A DNA stretch of 64,000 bases, taken from contig OX578284.1 of NCBI GenBank assembly GCA_951217055.1, positions 42,001,467 to 42,065,466 of the forward strand. The letters are read 5' to 3'. The position numbers and the translations under genes are program-made. Below are positions 32,231 to 44,589 of the stretch, in pieces; within the stretch, counting starts at the first letter, position 1; the number at the start of each line of letters is the position of its first letter. This DNA comes from Gerris lacustris (Eukaryota; Arthropoda; Insecta; Hemiptera; Gerridae). Under the pieces are notes generated by a model, which saw only the letters and a list, made by a program, of their open reading frames with translations, was not told the DNA's origin and ran no database searches.

Positions 32231-33430
32231 TTTTTATTATCAATTGGTTTTATTCTCTCTGTCAGGTTTAACAGGATATAGAAGAGGGTTCAGGTGCGGC
32301 CCCCCGGTTTTAGGTTCAAATGAGTTCCAGTATCAGGCCCCCATCCCCGTTCATCTCACACATTCTATTGTACAGTGCGGGGGGGAGGGAAGCTTAATTT
32401 TTTCCCAACGTTTCAGAGTCACTCCGAGGGATCCAGGATCCCCCTCTCTTTGAAATCCACTTTTTTTTAACCCTTCACTCCAGAGAAGGGGGGTACTAAA
32501 GCTTTCATTCCCAGAAAAAAAGCGAGAGAGAGGGGCCATAGTATTCTCCTACACCAGTATAAACTCAATTTCCGAACTGCCCGCAATTTTTATACTCTAC
32601 CCCCTCCTCCTGGTCATAAATAGATTGCACTTTCTCTACTCTAACCCCACCTCTTTTTGGTTCTTTTACCCAACCGGATTTTGGCTTTTTTTAACGTTTG
32701 AAAAAAATTCTATTTCTGTGTGTCTGTATGCGTTTACACTTTACCCTCTTCCGAACCCCCCTTAATCTGATATGCATTGGATTTTATGTGTATTTTTTCT
32801 CCGAGTATGTGTGAGTGTGTCAGAGTGTGTTTATATATTATTTTGAAAGTGTTTTCTTGTCCGTGTTAGTTTTATATTTTTTTCTTCTGCGACGGTGTTA
32901 GTAGACTCTTCTCTTCCCCTTTGGTTAAGTTATGACGCAATTAGAAGTGGGAAAGTACGGATAGAGGAAAAAAAATTCCGTCCGAAACGTACCCCCCACG
33001 GGTCCGGCGGACAAAATAAATGCTAATGAACGAAGAGAGGGGGTTTAGGATTTCACGGGGGGTATATAGGCGTGTCCGGTCCTGAATATTAGATATTTAG
33101 CTCAGCCGGAATTGAGGACTAACCCCACACTTTTTTCGCATCCCAACTCTCACGGAAAATTCCCCCATCCCACTCTTTTTGGTCTGAATTTTTTTTTTCC
33201 GGTAGATTTTTTCCAATGCTAGAAGGGCTGCATTACTGAGTGAAAATTCCGTTCTGAAAACGCGAAGGTGGGTCGGCCATGGGGGGGGGGGTGTTCAATT
33301 GAAATATCCAAGTGAAGGAGGGGAGGGGGTCGGAGTAATTAAAGCCGGCCAGGAGCTTTTTCACAATTAGCGCCCCCCAGGTTTTTTCTGGGGAAAAACT
33401 GGGAATTTTTTTGCTAGTCAATGCTTAGTT
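32230..33430. other. Unique GC-mixed tract with G/C homopolymers
   Basis: Contains C and G runs (32299, 32380, 33280), TGTGTCTGTATGCG and GTGTGAGTGTGTC runs and strong strand asymmetry. It does not match other repeats here. Short frames lack domains. It may be intronic or intergenic host DNA. Confidence 0.3.
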
Positions 33431-34079
33431 TATTTCCTGAGCTTTTCTGCATCTACAAAAACGTATTTAGTCATTAGTCCTGTAAAACTTTGAAAAAGAC
33501 ACAACCTTTTGTCCATTTACTAATAAATATACATTGAAATGCTGATTAAAAAACGTTGTTAGAGGTAAATAATATTTTAAAGCAGTTTCTCAATGGAAAT
33601 ATAAGTCTGTATTACATCGACGTAGCGTGCATGTTTAATCAAGCACGTATTAAGAACCTTCAGACGTTGATTAAAGCTAATATACTGGAGGGAGCTTTTG
33701 AATTAAATTTGAGCTCAAATAAACCTTTCAGCAAGTCATTAGCATTTTTACCTCTCTATTTATATTAGGGTTAGGTTTTTATATTAAGGGAAACCTGAAT
33801 AATAGCTGCTACGCTATAATAATACACCTTTAAATGACAAGCTCAAAGACCATGAAGGGCTCTTTTCAGTGACCAAAAATTATTAGCAGCACTGGCCAGT
33901 GGCCTAATAATCGTCAAATTACAACCAACAACTATTGTAAAATTATCCACAAGGTAATTGAATTATGATTGAGAATCGCCTTAGTCGTTCTACTTTGTGA
34001 GTTTTCAGTAAGACTACGGAAGTACAAACATCAATGCAAGAAGAGGAAGGATGAGCAATGTTGTTTTGAAAGGTGACAA
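33431..34079. other. Non-genic tract
   Basis: No gene or repeat recognised. Confidence 0.3.
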
Positions 34080-34640
34080 GTCTTGAACATGGTCCAGTAA
34101 AACTTGAACTCAGTGAGATGATAGAGCATAGTGGTCAAGCACATGACAACAGAACTGTCTTGAGGCATCAGAGAAAGATTTTGTAAGTATTAATCTGTGA
34201 GTTCGTAAGTCAAATAAGGATTGGAACTTTCGAAATTGGGGGTCAGAACATGCTCATTATTGATAAAAGTCTAGATCTAATAGGTTCTTTGTCAGGGCTA
34301 CTTTGTGAGTTGACAGTGCATGGTCAATCAGTTTTCAACAGAGCAAATATCAAAGGAACCATACTGGCATGTTCGTTAGGAGATGCCTTGAGAGGTGTTT
34401 ATCAGAGCACGGCCAGTTAATGAGGATTGACATCTTAAACAGTCCTGGCTTTTGAGACACCAGAGTATGGCTTACTAAGTCTTCTGGGGCTTTGCTTGAA
34501 ATGTCTAAAGGTACCAGAGCATGTATGACTAGTACAATAGCTCTGAAGGGTTTGAGAGCATGTCTCATTAAATCTCTCTGTTCACAGCTTTGAGAGGCGT
34601 CAGAACATGGTCCATTACATCTTGATAGAAGTACTGCTTA
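34080..34640 (+). repeat. Degenerate tandem tract (CAGAGCATGG motif)
   Basis: Variants of TCAGAGCATG recur at about 34085, 34125, 34241, 34315, 34365, 34400, 34459, 34513, 34551 and 34598, often preceded by TTGAGAGG and followed by TCATTAA or similar. Spacing averages roughly 50 bp but is irregular, as in an old minisatellite. Confidence 0.5.
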
Positions 34641-34982
34641 TTGGCAAATAGAAACATGCTCTTGTAAAGCGTTTATATAACAATGTTGTAGGGATATTAT
34701 TTGTAAGTATTCACAGAGTATGATTTCATCAACACGTCTAAATTAAGCAGTTTAAAGTGATAAAATTCTGTACTTCTAGTACAAAATTGATTAAATCACC
34801 ATGACTGGACCGATGAACATTTCAACAATTTCTGTAATTAGTCTCTTTTCTAATGATTTCGTTAGAAATAAAATAAATTCTAAACATTTGTTAAAAAAAT
34901 AGAGGAGTAAAAATTCCCAAAAATATTTTTTTCTTCTTGGAAAATAAAACTTTAGATTTTTTGTTGATTTGATAAAAAATAG

Positions 34983-35456
34983 ATCAAATTATAATTATTA
35001 TTAACTACGGGAAACAGACAGTGAAAAATACACTCCTGTGCCGGGATTTGAACCACGGGCCTCTATATAAAACTACAAAAAACTTAAAAAGTGAATTTCG
35101 AATTGATTGTACAAGGTACAGGTACTAATTGAGTACTTTATAATTATAAGCGTTAATTCTTGGTTTTGTTCTAATGTCATAAATATTGACTGTCTAAATG
35201 TATATGAATATTGAAAGCTTGGATTCGGGACTAGTTATCGATTACGGTAGTGAAAAATCATTCTCCTGCGTAGCTTAGATGGAAGAGCGCTATACTGGAA
35301 ATATAGAGGCCCGTGGTTCAAATCCCGGCACAGGAGTGTATTTTTCACTGTCTGTTTCCCGTAGTTAATAATAATTATAATTTGATTTAAATTAAAATTT
35401 AACTTTCCGTAGTATGAAAACTACCAAAAACTTAAAAAGTGAATTTCTAAAAAATA
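34983..35456 (+). repeat. tRNA-derived SINE in foldback arrangement
   Basis: A truncated inverted head with tail (about 34983-35072) is an almost exact reverse complement of the tail and 3' head part at about 35305-35387. Between them is the same ~200-bp body as in 9270-9500. ACTACCAAAAACTTAAAAAG occurs on both sides (35065 and 35418), so units are joined head to tail. Confidence 0.75.
35263..35336 (+). ncRNA. tRNA-like head, 74 nt, anticodon position GGA
   Basis: A near-complete cloverleaf can be drawn: acceptor CTCCTG/CAGGAG, D stem GCTT/GAGC, anticodon stem CTATA/TATAG with a CTGGAAA loop, a 5-nt variable region, and TTCAAAT in the T loop. The T stem has mismatches. A box TAGCTTAGATGG and B box GGTTCAAATCC are present. 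The head is followed by a SINE body, so it is a SINE promoter rather than a free tRNA gene, though it could still be transcribed by RNA polymerase III. Confidence 0.7.
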
Positions 35457-35472
35457 GAGGTATAAAAAACGC

Positions 35473-36100
35473 AATTTTAACTTTCTCATATAAAGAGATT
35501 GTGATGGCGCGAAAGTTCGATTTTGATAGATTTAAACGTTTTGAGGTGCCTTAAGTCCAAAAAGTGGCTTTTAAAAAATGACCGACGCGTGGAAACGCTA
35601 AACTACAGGGCCGATTTTGACGAAATTTGGCATACATGTTCAGAAAAATCTTTACCCGAGGCGAAATCGAGAAATGAATTTTAACTCCAAATTGGGGGGC
35701 CCTACCCCAAAAAACTCTGAAAAAACGTGAAAAAAATTATTTCTCAAAAACGGTTCTGACAATTTTGATTTAAAAATTCTAAAATGTAGTCCATTTAAAT
35801 AAGAATCTAATGATATAAGCTGTTTTCCCGGGAAAATTCTAGTTCCAGAGAAAATAGCTTTAAACGTGGAAGGAGAGAGGCCGAGCTCGATTCCCCACCG
35901 TGGAGAAATTATTTTTATGATATATTTTGATGAAATGTTCAATAATAATTAAATGTATACCAATGAAAACTAATAAATGGAAAAAACGAAAATGTCAAAT
36001 TTTTTGTTGGATAGGTATACTTTTGGAGATACAGGTGCAACCTCCAGACAGACAGTAAAACAAAAATATAAGGGTACCTACTCGGTTTTGCCCTGCACAT
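35473..36100 (+). repeat. Family C dispersed repeat, copy 1
   Basis: Ordered landmarks: TTTCTCATATAAAGAGATTG, GATGGCGCGAAAGTTCGATT, GGGCCGATTTTGACGAAATT, CGAGGCGAAATCGAGAAATG, AAAAACTCTGAAAAAACGTG, then GAGCTCGATTCCCCACC and TTTTGATGAAATGTTCAATA. The same order occurs at 45322-45790. The CTCGATTCCC block looks like a tRNA B box, but no full head was found. Confidence 0.75.
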
Positions 36101-36198
36101 CCTAAAATGTGTAATTTATCACTATTACATTTAGTATTAGAGTATTCAAGTAATAGTGATAACACTGAAAGAGATCAAATTATAGTTTAATGTATTTA

Positions 36199-36236
36199 AG
36201 CAATAAACCACAAATAAGATATTGTGGTTTATTGCT
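36199..36236. other. 15-bp perfect hairpin
   Basis: AGCAATAAACCACAA (36199-36213), 8-nt loop, exact complement (36222-36236). A second small hairpin GAAAGAGG/CCTCTTTC follows at about 36403-36425, and GAAAGAGGTGTAGTT is also present at 36287. Confidence 0.9.
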
Positions 36237-36429
36237 GACTATAAAAATAAGTACAACCGATACTATTACATTATTATTATTATTATGAAAGAGGTGTAGT
36301 TTAAAATCTAAACGTCTTCACACAAAATTAATTGAATTAAAAAAAAAGATTGAAATTGATTGTATTAAAAGTTAATTGTATTTTATACATGTGATATTGA
36401 TTCTGAAAGAGGTGTAGTTCCTCTTTCTG

Positions 36430-36858
36430 AGTCGCTAACGCACATTGTATAAAAACACAGTCTAGGATCTTAATAATATTATATTAACAGAAATACTCAT
36501 AAATTAAGTAACAACGAAAATGTCAAAGCATAAAGATTTTTTTTAATTTACCTACTACTAAAGAATTAATAAACAAAAACAATAGATGTACACAAAACAA
36601 AATATTTATTCCAATAAAAATTGCAAAGTTAAAAGTTCATCGTAGCTACTAGTTAATTAAAAAAGAACTCATTGTCTTGAAATAAATAATTAAAAAAAAT
36701 AAACAGATGAAAAATAAATTAAATGTTTTCTTTAGCTAAGAGGCAACATTATAATGTTGTCTTTTAACTTTTCATTTGAACAAAAATATTGCTTTATTTC
36801 TTTTAATTTTTAAGAAAGTATTTTTTTTCTATTTAAGGTGGCAATTATAAACTTCTGT
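36430..36858. other. AT-rich non-genic tract
   Basis: No gene or repeat family recognised. Confidence 0.35.

Positions 36859-36860
<2 letters not shown>

Positions 36861-36910
<50 letters not shown>
36861..36910. repeat. (TA)n microsatellite
   Basis: About 50 bp of TA repeats. Confidence 0.95.
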
Positions 36911-36912
<2 letters not shown>

Positions 36913-38110
36913 TAAAAAGAATCTAAGAAAACAACTCTAGCAGAAAATTAGGGGGTTCAGTTGCTCCCCTATTTTTCGAGGAACTGTCTTACATTTAACA
37001 AGTACAAACGCTTTTTTTTTGGTAAATAAAAATTAAAAATAAAAGTTGATGAGCATAGAATGTCTGTTTAAGTAGAGAAGGGTTAAAAGAAAATAATAAA
37101 AAAAGGGCGAGGTAGAAAGACAAAACAACAAAAGAATCTAGTTAAACAAAACAAAAAAAAGTAAGAAAACAAAAAGAGCGGCTCAAGTATTAATTAAGCA
37201 AAGAAATCAACTTTTGGCCTGAGGCTGAACTTCATTAAACATGTCCACCCCTGAAAATAAAAAGGAAAAAAAGGCTTGAAGTAGTTCAAAAAATTATTTA
37301 TGAACTTCAAAAAGATAAACAAAACTGGAGAAAGAAGGTTAAACAGAAAATTTCATGACTTATTATTACAAGGTGGAAAAAGGAAGGGTGTTCCTCAGGG
37401 CATCTTACTTGTTCCTAATTGGTTCTAAATCTTCTACATTTTTTCGGAGACACTTTCCTCACTGATGAGAAGGAAAATCTTTTTGCGTTAAAAAGTGGAT
37501 CATTAGAACCTAGCCTGAAGCTTGATTTTAGTTGAAATAAGTTTCAGTAGCCACAGCCTTCGGGGCACATACAAATAAAAGATAAACAAACATCATAAAG
37601 AACAAAACATAACTTCTTTTTGTTTTTTATTCGGACAACAAAAAAAGATATATTAGAACTGAAGAAAATAAAGGATAAAGCAAACATTAACAAGTACCAT
37701 ATTGTTAAGAACGTTTTCCTTTTTTTGTCTCTTCTTAAGATGGAATGTATTTTAAAAGATGCTTTAGTCAAGTTTTTCTTTTTCGACAATTTACATTTTT
37801 TTAAAAGATTTGTACTCAAAATACATGCGTGATGTTAAAAGAGGACAAAAATAAACAAAGTATATAATGCTTTTTCAAGATTTTTTTTTTCTTTTTAAAG
37901 AAAGAAGTTTACCGTCTTGCAACACTTGACTTATATAAGAAGTGTTATGAAAGAAAATGACTTGAGGCTATAAAGTAATGGTTCACTTGAATTAAAAAAA
38001 AATTAAGCTCTCCTTATGAACTTGTGACTTGGAAAGACGTCACACGTAAATAATACTCGTATTTAGCACAACGGAGTAAACATATTTTTTTAGTGAAATA
38101 ACATAAGAGA
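36911..38110. other. AT-rich non-genic tract
   Basis: Lysine-rich frames on both strands near 37544-37832 overlap each other and are low-complexity. No domain or splice structure supports a gene. Confidence 0.4.
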
Positions 38111-38119
38111 GGAAAAAAC

Positions 38120-38395
38120 AACAAACCCTGGAGAAAGCAACATTTAGCACTTTTAGAACAAATATATGTTGATCGTTCTGAAGAACAAGTTTTTTCTACG
38201 ATTCAAAAAATTTCAAGACTGATATCCGTTTCAGACATCAAGTAAATTTTTGGATCCGTGTCTTTGTCGATCTGTCTGTCAGAATGAGTCTGAAACAGAA
38301 TTCTGTCTTGGAATTATTGAAATCAGAATCATAAAAAAATGTTTGTTCTTATGGAAGATCACATAGCTTCCGTTTCTTTCGGTAAGCTCGGAAGC
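38120..38395 (+). repeat. Family A copy, 3' part
   Basis: TTTCAGACATCAAGTAAATT (inverted fragment of the GATGTCTGAAAC motif), GTCTTTGTCGATCTGTCTGT, TGAAACAGAATTCTGTCTTG and the terminal hairpin GCTTCCG..CGGAAGC (38366-38395). It seems rearranged, with one segment inverted. Confidence 0.65.
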
Positions 38396-38466
38396 AATAA
38401 TAAATAAATCGAATTACAGGAAAAGTTATAATAAATTAATATTTTATTAAAAAAAATTATTCATGT

Positions 38467-38561
38467 ATATATTTATCTTCGACTATAATTACATACATGC
38501 TGTAACAGCATGCGTTTTCAAATTTTAGAAGCATTCGATAAATATTTATTTCACGTATTCC

Positions 38562-38633
<72 letters not shown>

Positions 38634-38698
38634 CTTCTAAAATTTTAAAAACGCATGCTATAAACAACATGTGTGTAATTATAGTCGAAGATAAATAT
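38467..38698. mobile_element. ~230-bp foldback with microsatellite core
   Basis: TTATCTTCGACTATAATTAC.. and AGCATGCGTTTT..AAATTTTAGAAGC on the left pair with the right arm ending GTAATTATAGTCGAAGATAA. A (TA)n(TG)n microsatellite occupies the centre (about 38565-38632). MITE-like, no coding sequence. Confidence 0.8.
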
Positions 38699-38799
38699 AA
38701 ATATAGCACCATGATCTTAATTAAAAAACCTAACGATCAATTTTTTTATTTCTTGAAGTAGTAAGCCCAAGGATTAATAAAAAAAAAAAACTTACATTT

Positions 38800-39960
38800 A
38801 CCAATGTTCTATAATTTTATTCGCTTAGCTTTTACTTCAAAACTCTTGAGGCACGCACACTCACATCCAGTGAGACTCCCTTCGGCAAATCATAAGTGTA
38901 CCACTAAACATCGGCATCCAGCGAGGTATCGATTTTTTTTTTTTTCAAGTGTTGACCCACCCAGGAAAGGTTTTACGAGTACTACATATGGTCACAACTT
39001 CGCAGTATTAGACCTCCAACTGGCCTTGCTTATAATACATTTCATATCCCAGTCTTACACAAAATGCTTTCCAACTATGAACAAGAACTACCAAAACAAT
39101 TAAAATGTCCTAAACAATAAATAAATAACAAAAAATAATAATAATAAATAAACAAAATTAAGATAATACGACAAGGACACGCCTAGCAATACCAAATAAA
39201 GGCGAGAAAAATGAATACGATTAAATTCTGCAATATTGTTTATTACTTTAATTCGCGAAAGATTTATTGATAGGGAAAATAGAACATACCTTTGCCTTAC
39301 AAAGCATCGAACAAAAGATATTGGCAAAAGTCCTTTACAAATCAATAATTAAAATCTATCGTGGAATTAAGAATTTAACAGCATGTAATATTTTTGACCT
39401 TTTGCACTAAATCTGTGCGAGAGATTTCACTTCGAGTGAACATTTAAAACAATTAGAGTGCGTTCTAAATGCAGTAATTAACCTCGAACCCATAATTTTC
39501 TCAACTAATCTCAAAAATAAAACAAATAATAAAAACTACCTAAATCATATTTTGAACTAAAACAATGGCATATAAGTAATTATATGTTTCTATACAATAA
39601 TAAGTCAATAATAGATATAATTAAATTTATTTACTTAATTGTTAATAGAATGCTTGATTAATGAGAAGTAAATAATTTAAGCTCTATAATTCTACTTTCA
39701 TTTAAAATTTAATGTAATTAGAAGGCCTATCTGATTAGCTTATTTGCTGTAGAATTAATAAAATATTAACTGCTGTTAAGCGATTTTACAATTTAATGTT
39801 AATTAGATGATCACTACTGCAACAGCTAGTTTAATAACTTACTTTAAGTGGAGAGACGCTTTTTTGAACGAGTAGAGCGAAGTTCTGTTTTAACTCGACC
39901 GTTTAGCTTTTCGTCTGGCTATCAGTCCGTAAATTTGATTGTTAAGCAGTCATTTTCTAA
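38800..39960. other. AT-rich non-genic tract
   Basis: A 99-codon frame at 38804-39103 and a reverse 81-codon frame at 39100-39345 lack recognisable domains. No repeat family was seen. Confidence 0.35.
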
Positions 39961-40260
39961 TTGACATTTTTATGTTTAGGCTATGGAACATAAGTAAAAA
40001 ACGTTACGTTACTTTTAGCTTTAAAACTCAGAAAAGTATAACAGGGAGTTAAAAAGCTATAGGAGGTGTGTAATCCAGTCTCCCAGCAGTTAGGCCTCCC
40101 TCCACCGCACGTCCTAGGGCCGATGAGAGTCGAAAAGATTTATACGTGTGACAGGGAGTTAGGAAAGTACAGGAGGTTGCCATCAACTCTCAGCCCTCTC
40201 GGCCTACCTAGTACGAAGGCATACTAACAATTCGTAGAAGGCGGGCCGGCGCCTTTGAAT
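39960..40260 (+). repeat. Family F repeat, copy 1
   Basis: GACATTTTTATGTTTAGGCT, CGTTACGTTACTTTTAG, AACTCAGAAAAGTATAACAG and GGGAGTTA are inverted at 52540-52640. Downstream a related segment repeats internally (ACAGGGAGTTAAAAAGCTAT at 40040 and ACAGGGAGTTAGGAAAGTAC at 40151) with CCTCCC-rich blocks. Confidence 0.7.
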
Positions 40261-40881
40261 TCAGTATTTTGTATTCAAAGCCGCGGCAGTGCCGGTGTGG
40301 AGATAAGAATAAAAATTATCCTCCATCTACTTTTATCAATTACTTGAATGAATTACCGATTTTATTTTATTTTATGTCGGTGGTTTACGCAGAGCGAAAA
40401 CATTAAAATGTCTCGCTGTCTTGCGGACTCGTATGCAAGAAGTATTTTCCTTATTTTTACAGTAATTTTCTACAAATTTGATATGAATGTGTTCATATCC
40501 TCCCCACAGGTTTGTTCTTTCAAATGCCTATTGCCAAGCAGACGAACTTAGCCAACCACATATTCTAAAAAAGCAACATAAAATTAACTTATATACAAAA
40601 TGCTTGTTTGATGTTAGTCAGACACTTTTCTCCACGCTATCTCCTGGACTAATGTACATACTATATTTTATATACTTTATTTTCCCGTATTTGATAACTA
40701 GTATTTCTGTGAACAGTAGACCTCGCGACGTCCAAAAGTGAAAAATCCTTTATATACGTCGTTTGTAATTACTTTAAGGATAATTCCTGCCAAATTCGAA
40801 CAAGCATTCCTTCAAACTTTGGAACAATGATTTTTAATTCGATCAAATCAAATTTCAAAGATGGCTTTGGGAACGTGATAG

Positions 40882-40992
<111 letters not shown>

Positions 40993-41016
40993 TCCATAAT
41001 CAGTGCATATTTCAGC

Positions 41017-41420
41017 TTTCTAGGTAGTCGGGAAGTGAGTCAAATTTAGGCTATAAAATTTGACGGCAAACAAAAAACAAACAAATTGATTAATAATTAT
41101 TTAATAGTTAACAATTTGATTAACTAATTAATTAGTAGTTAACAAATGAATTAACTAACTGATTATTGTATTGTAGCCAGTATTAAATAATTTGTGAAAG
41201 TTTCGGCTTTCTAAATAGTCGGAGAGTTGGTTACATTTAGTTTACAAGATTAGGAGACAGATTAGCCAACAAAATTATTAAATAGTTAATTAATTAATTA
41301 AATATTAACTGATTATGGTATGGTCGTCAGAAATAAATAATCTGTGCAAGTTTCAGCTTGCTAGGTTGTCAGGAGTTAGGGCAATTTAGTTAACAAGATT
41401 TAGAGGCAAGTGGAAGTAAA
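41017..41420 (+). repeat. Three diverged ~160-bp units
   Basis: TTTCAGCTTTCTAGGTAGTC (41012), TTTCGGCTTTCTAAATAGTC (41199) and TTTCAGCTTGCTAGGTTGTC (41348) each precede a TTTAG..AACAAGATT block. Similar sequence is at 28470. Confidence 0.65.
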
Positions 41421-41589
41421 ATAAGATAAATTCGCAGAAAGACACAACAATAACAAATAACTAAGAACTATTATGAAGTATACAGTATAAATACATATTC
41501 TTGTCGGCGAAAGACAAAAGAGACTTGTAGGTAATGAACAGTAACCAATTAAAAAAGAAAAATGGCGATGTGTATTGTAAAATTATAAA

Positions 41590-41710
41590 TAATGTGTTGC
41601 GCGCGCAGCCTGGAGAAGGAGAATGCCGGCTTCTTAACTCTCTATCGACGGTGAGAGGCCGGGCTCGACTCCCTGCTGGGAAGGTTATTTTTATGCTAAT
41701 TCTAAACATT
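41590..41710 (+). repeat. Family C 3' end fragment
   Basis: GTGAGAGGCCGGGCTCGACT with CCCTGCTGGG and GGTTATTTTTATG matches the ends of family C copies at 35880 and 45690. Confidence 0.55.
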
Positions 41711-41719
41711 TTTTATGCA

Positions 41720-42796
41720 AATAAACCATATAAATCGATTTTAATGTCTTAAAGGAACATCTATTTCAAATTTCAAGAAAAAAAACAATTTCTTTTGTTG
41801 AAAAAAAGTCTAAACTTTTTTTTAATTAATAAAAAAAAAAAAAATATATAAAAAAAACAATACATATTTATTTTCCAGACTTGAAGGAATATTGATGCCA
41901 AATTTCGAGATAAACAAAAAATATATTTATCTATTTATTTTATAATAAAAAATGTAAAAATTAAATGCATTAAATATAAAACTCATACGTTATTTTTTAT
42001 GACTTCAATGAATATCCATGCCAAATTTGAAGAAATCAAACAAAGCGTTTGGTCGTAAGCGCGTAACAAACATTTTCAAACGAAATGCAAAACGGTCCAG
42101 TACCTGGGCAAGACTGGGGAAGAAAAAGTTAAAACATACACCTCGCTTCGCTCGGTCAAATATGGCAATTCGTAGCTAAGAGAGGGAGCTATAAGCAACA
42201 CTAATTGGCAGCCACTAAGAAGCCAATGTGATTTTTTTTAATTCAGAAAAATAAATATATATATTTTTAAAATCATTAATTTATAAAATGTATGGACTTT
42301 ATAAAGAAGGGTTTCCTAACAAGAATGAACTAGCAAATCATTAATTAAAACATTTTAATACTTTCATCGGAAATTTACAAAAATAAGAGAAACAAATAGA
42401 GTTAATAACATTTGCTTTCGAGTGACTCATATATAGATTGGCTGTGAATACTTTAATTAATCGTCATAAACTTCAAAATTATTGGTTTCTATAAAAATTT
42501 AGTTGAATTTACCGCTGTTAAATAAAAGTTAAAGATTAAAATTTATTAGTATATAGTAAAAAAGGAGTGTAACGCCCAATTTTTCTGAACCTCTATGAAA
42601 AATTTCATCATAATAAGGGTTTAAGTTTCGACACAGACCAGAAACACTTTTTTGGATTCAGTGAACCTCAACACTTTCCGCTCTATCATAAAACTTTTCC
42701 TCTATTCATACATGTGAAAGTAAAAACAGAACCCAAAAGCTACTGTTTAATACAGAAAGATATGTTTAATACTTTATCATATACATAGTTAAAGTA
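41720..42796. other. AT-rich tract with dispersed-repeat text
   Basis: GATGCCAAATTTCGAGATAA (41894) and CATGCCAAATTTGAAGAAAT (42008) are loosely repeated and resemble phrases in arthropod dispersed repeats. No boundaries could be set. Confidence 0.35.
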
Positions 42797-43959
42797 TAGG
42801 AGAGAGTCGGACAAAACCGGGTAGGCGGGTAAAACCGGGTACCTCGATATCTCACTGATTAGTACTCCTATCTGCCGATAAACAATGTGGCTATTAGCGC
42901 TAGCCACTCCGTGCAGTTGGAGAGAACGACAGCACCGGTATCACGTGTTTTCGTAGTTAGAACGATTTTTTAAGATTTTAGTGAAAAAGTGTTTAATGTT
43001 GTTGCATTTGTCTACTGAGTTTCGATTGCTATAACATTTTCTCAAAAAAAAGGTAAGTGCACACGTTAATTAAGCATATATTACTGGATATTTTCACTTT
43101 CTTTTCATAAATCTAGAGCGACGCCTAACCTTTCTATGCCGTATTAAACTCAACAAGTAACTGTTGGGTCAAACCGGGTGCCAAGGTGTGGGGCAAAACC
43201 GGGTACCCGGTTTTGCTTTAGGAAATTATGTAAAATTAATTTTTCGATTCCAAAATAGTCATTAGAACATGTACAATACAATGAAAATTAGCTGAAGCGT
43301 TGTTATGGGTGGTTATTTTTATTCTTATTTTTTATTCTTTTGTGTGACTTTTGTTCTTAACTGAATTACCTTAAGTTTTTTTGTTTTTTTTTTAGTTTCT
43401 CATTTATCAATTAGATTTAAGGATTTTTTTCGAGCAATACTTATGACGATTTTATATTTATTTCATATTATCTATTATTAGATATAAAATAACGATTTGT
43501 AATAAAGATTTTAAAGTTTAGTGTTATTTTACATTAATTAAAATGAGTACCCCACGGGTGGGGTAAAACCGGGTTTTTGTACCTGGTGATGAAACAATTT
43601 TTTTTTAAATATTGTGTTAATATCAAAGCAACGAAATAATAATATGGTATTAATGAATAAATATGGCAACTGATAAACTTTGGTTTATTGATCTCTTTCT
43701 CATAGCAATTTTTCTACTACAGTTTATAGATTCAGGGTGGCCACTAATATAGCTTTACAAAATTCCCTGACTTTTCCCTGACATTTCCCTGACCTACTTC
43801 AGGTTTTCCCTGACCATTATCGATATTTAGTTTACAAGATTTACCTTTAAAAAGTTAAAGATCATCAAGCTAAAATAGAATACATATACAAGTTGATAAT
43901 TACTTAGGCCAATGTTTTTCATATATTAGTTTTCATGTTTCTGTAGAAAAAATTAATTA

Positions 43960-44060
43960 TTATTGAACATTTCATCAAAATTTGTCATAAAAATAACTTC
44001 GCCTCGGCGGGGAATCGAACCCGGGCTCTCTCCGTCCGCGTTTAAAGCTATTTTTCCCAT
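43960..44060 (-). repeat. Family C 3' end, inverted
   Basis: The minus strand has GCGGACGGAGAGAGCCCGGG, TTCGATTCCCCGCCGAGG and TTTTGATGAAATGTTCAATA, inverted relative to 45675-45770 inside the same hAT-like element. Confidence 0.7.
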
Positions 44061-44304
44061 GAAAACGGCTTAATTTGTTAGATTTGCAATTACATATATG
44101 GACTACATTTTTTTTTTTTTTTTTTTTTTTGAAGTGAAACTTCTTTGGCGGCGGTAGAGTGAATTTTTTCAAATAGGGACCATCGTGTAACGAAGTTTGC
44201 GATTCGAGACTCGTCCAAGATTCCAACATTTTTACAGATTAATTGTAATGAAATTTGTGAGAAGGAAGTAATGAAACAGAATTTGTGTTTCGAGACTAAT
44301 CCTG

Positions 44305-44402
44305 GTGAAAGATTTATCTGTAAAAAATCTTTCACTCAGGTGAGATGCGAACCACTGACTTTCGGATCATGAAGCAAACATGCTATCCATTGTCCCAATT
44401 AC
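44305..44402 (-). ncRNA. tRNA-like SINE head and tail hairpin
   Basis: On the minus strand 44402-44337 shows A box TGGATAGCATG, an anticodon-loop-like TTCATGA and B box GGTTCGCATC. Its 3' side is a hairpin, GTGAAAGATTT / AAATCTTTCAC, at about 44307-44337. The order is that of a tRNA-derived repeat, with an Arg/Met-like body. GAGACT direct repeats (44205, 44297) lie beyond. Confidence 0.55.
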
Positions 44403-44589
44403 ATTGCCAATTAAAAGGTACACAAAATTGGTATATAAGCGTAATATTTAATATTAGATGGATTATATGTAATTAGACTATTTATTATAATTAGATTATT
44501 TTTTGGGTTCATGGCAACGGGCTTAATTGTATACTTACAAGAAAAATGTAAAAACTAATTAAATTAATTTAAATAAGTTATTATATATA

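Noticed and set aside
37544..37832. Overlapping Lys-rich frames on both strands
   Set aside because: Low-complexity A/T-rich sequence; the frames mirror each other and show no domain.
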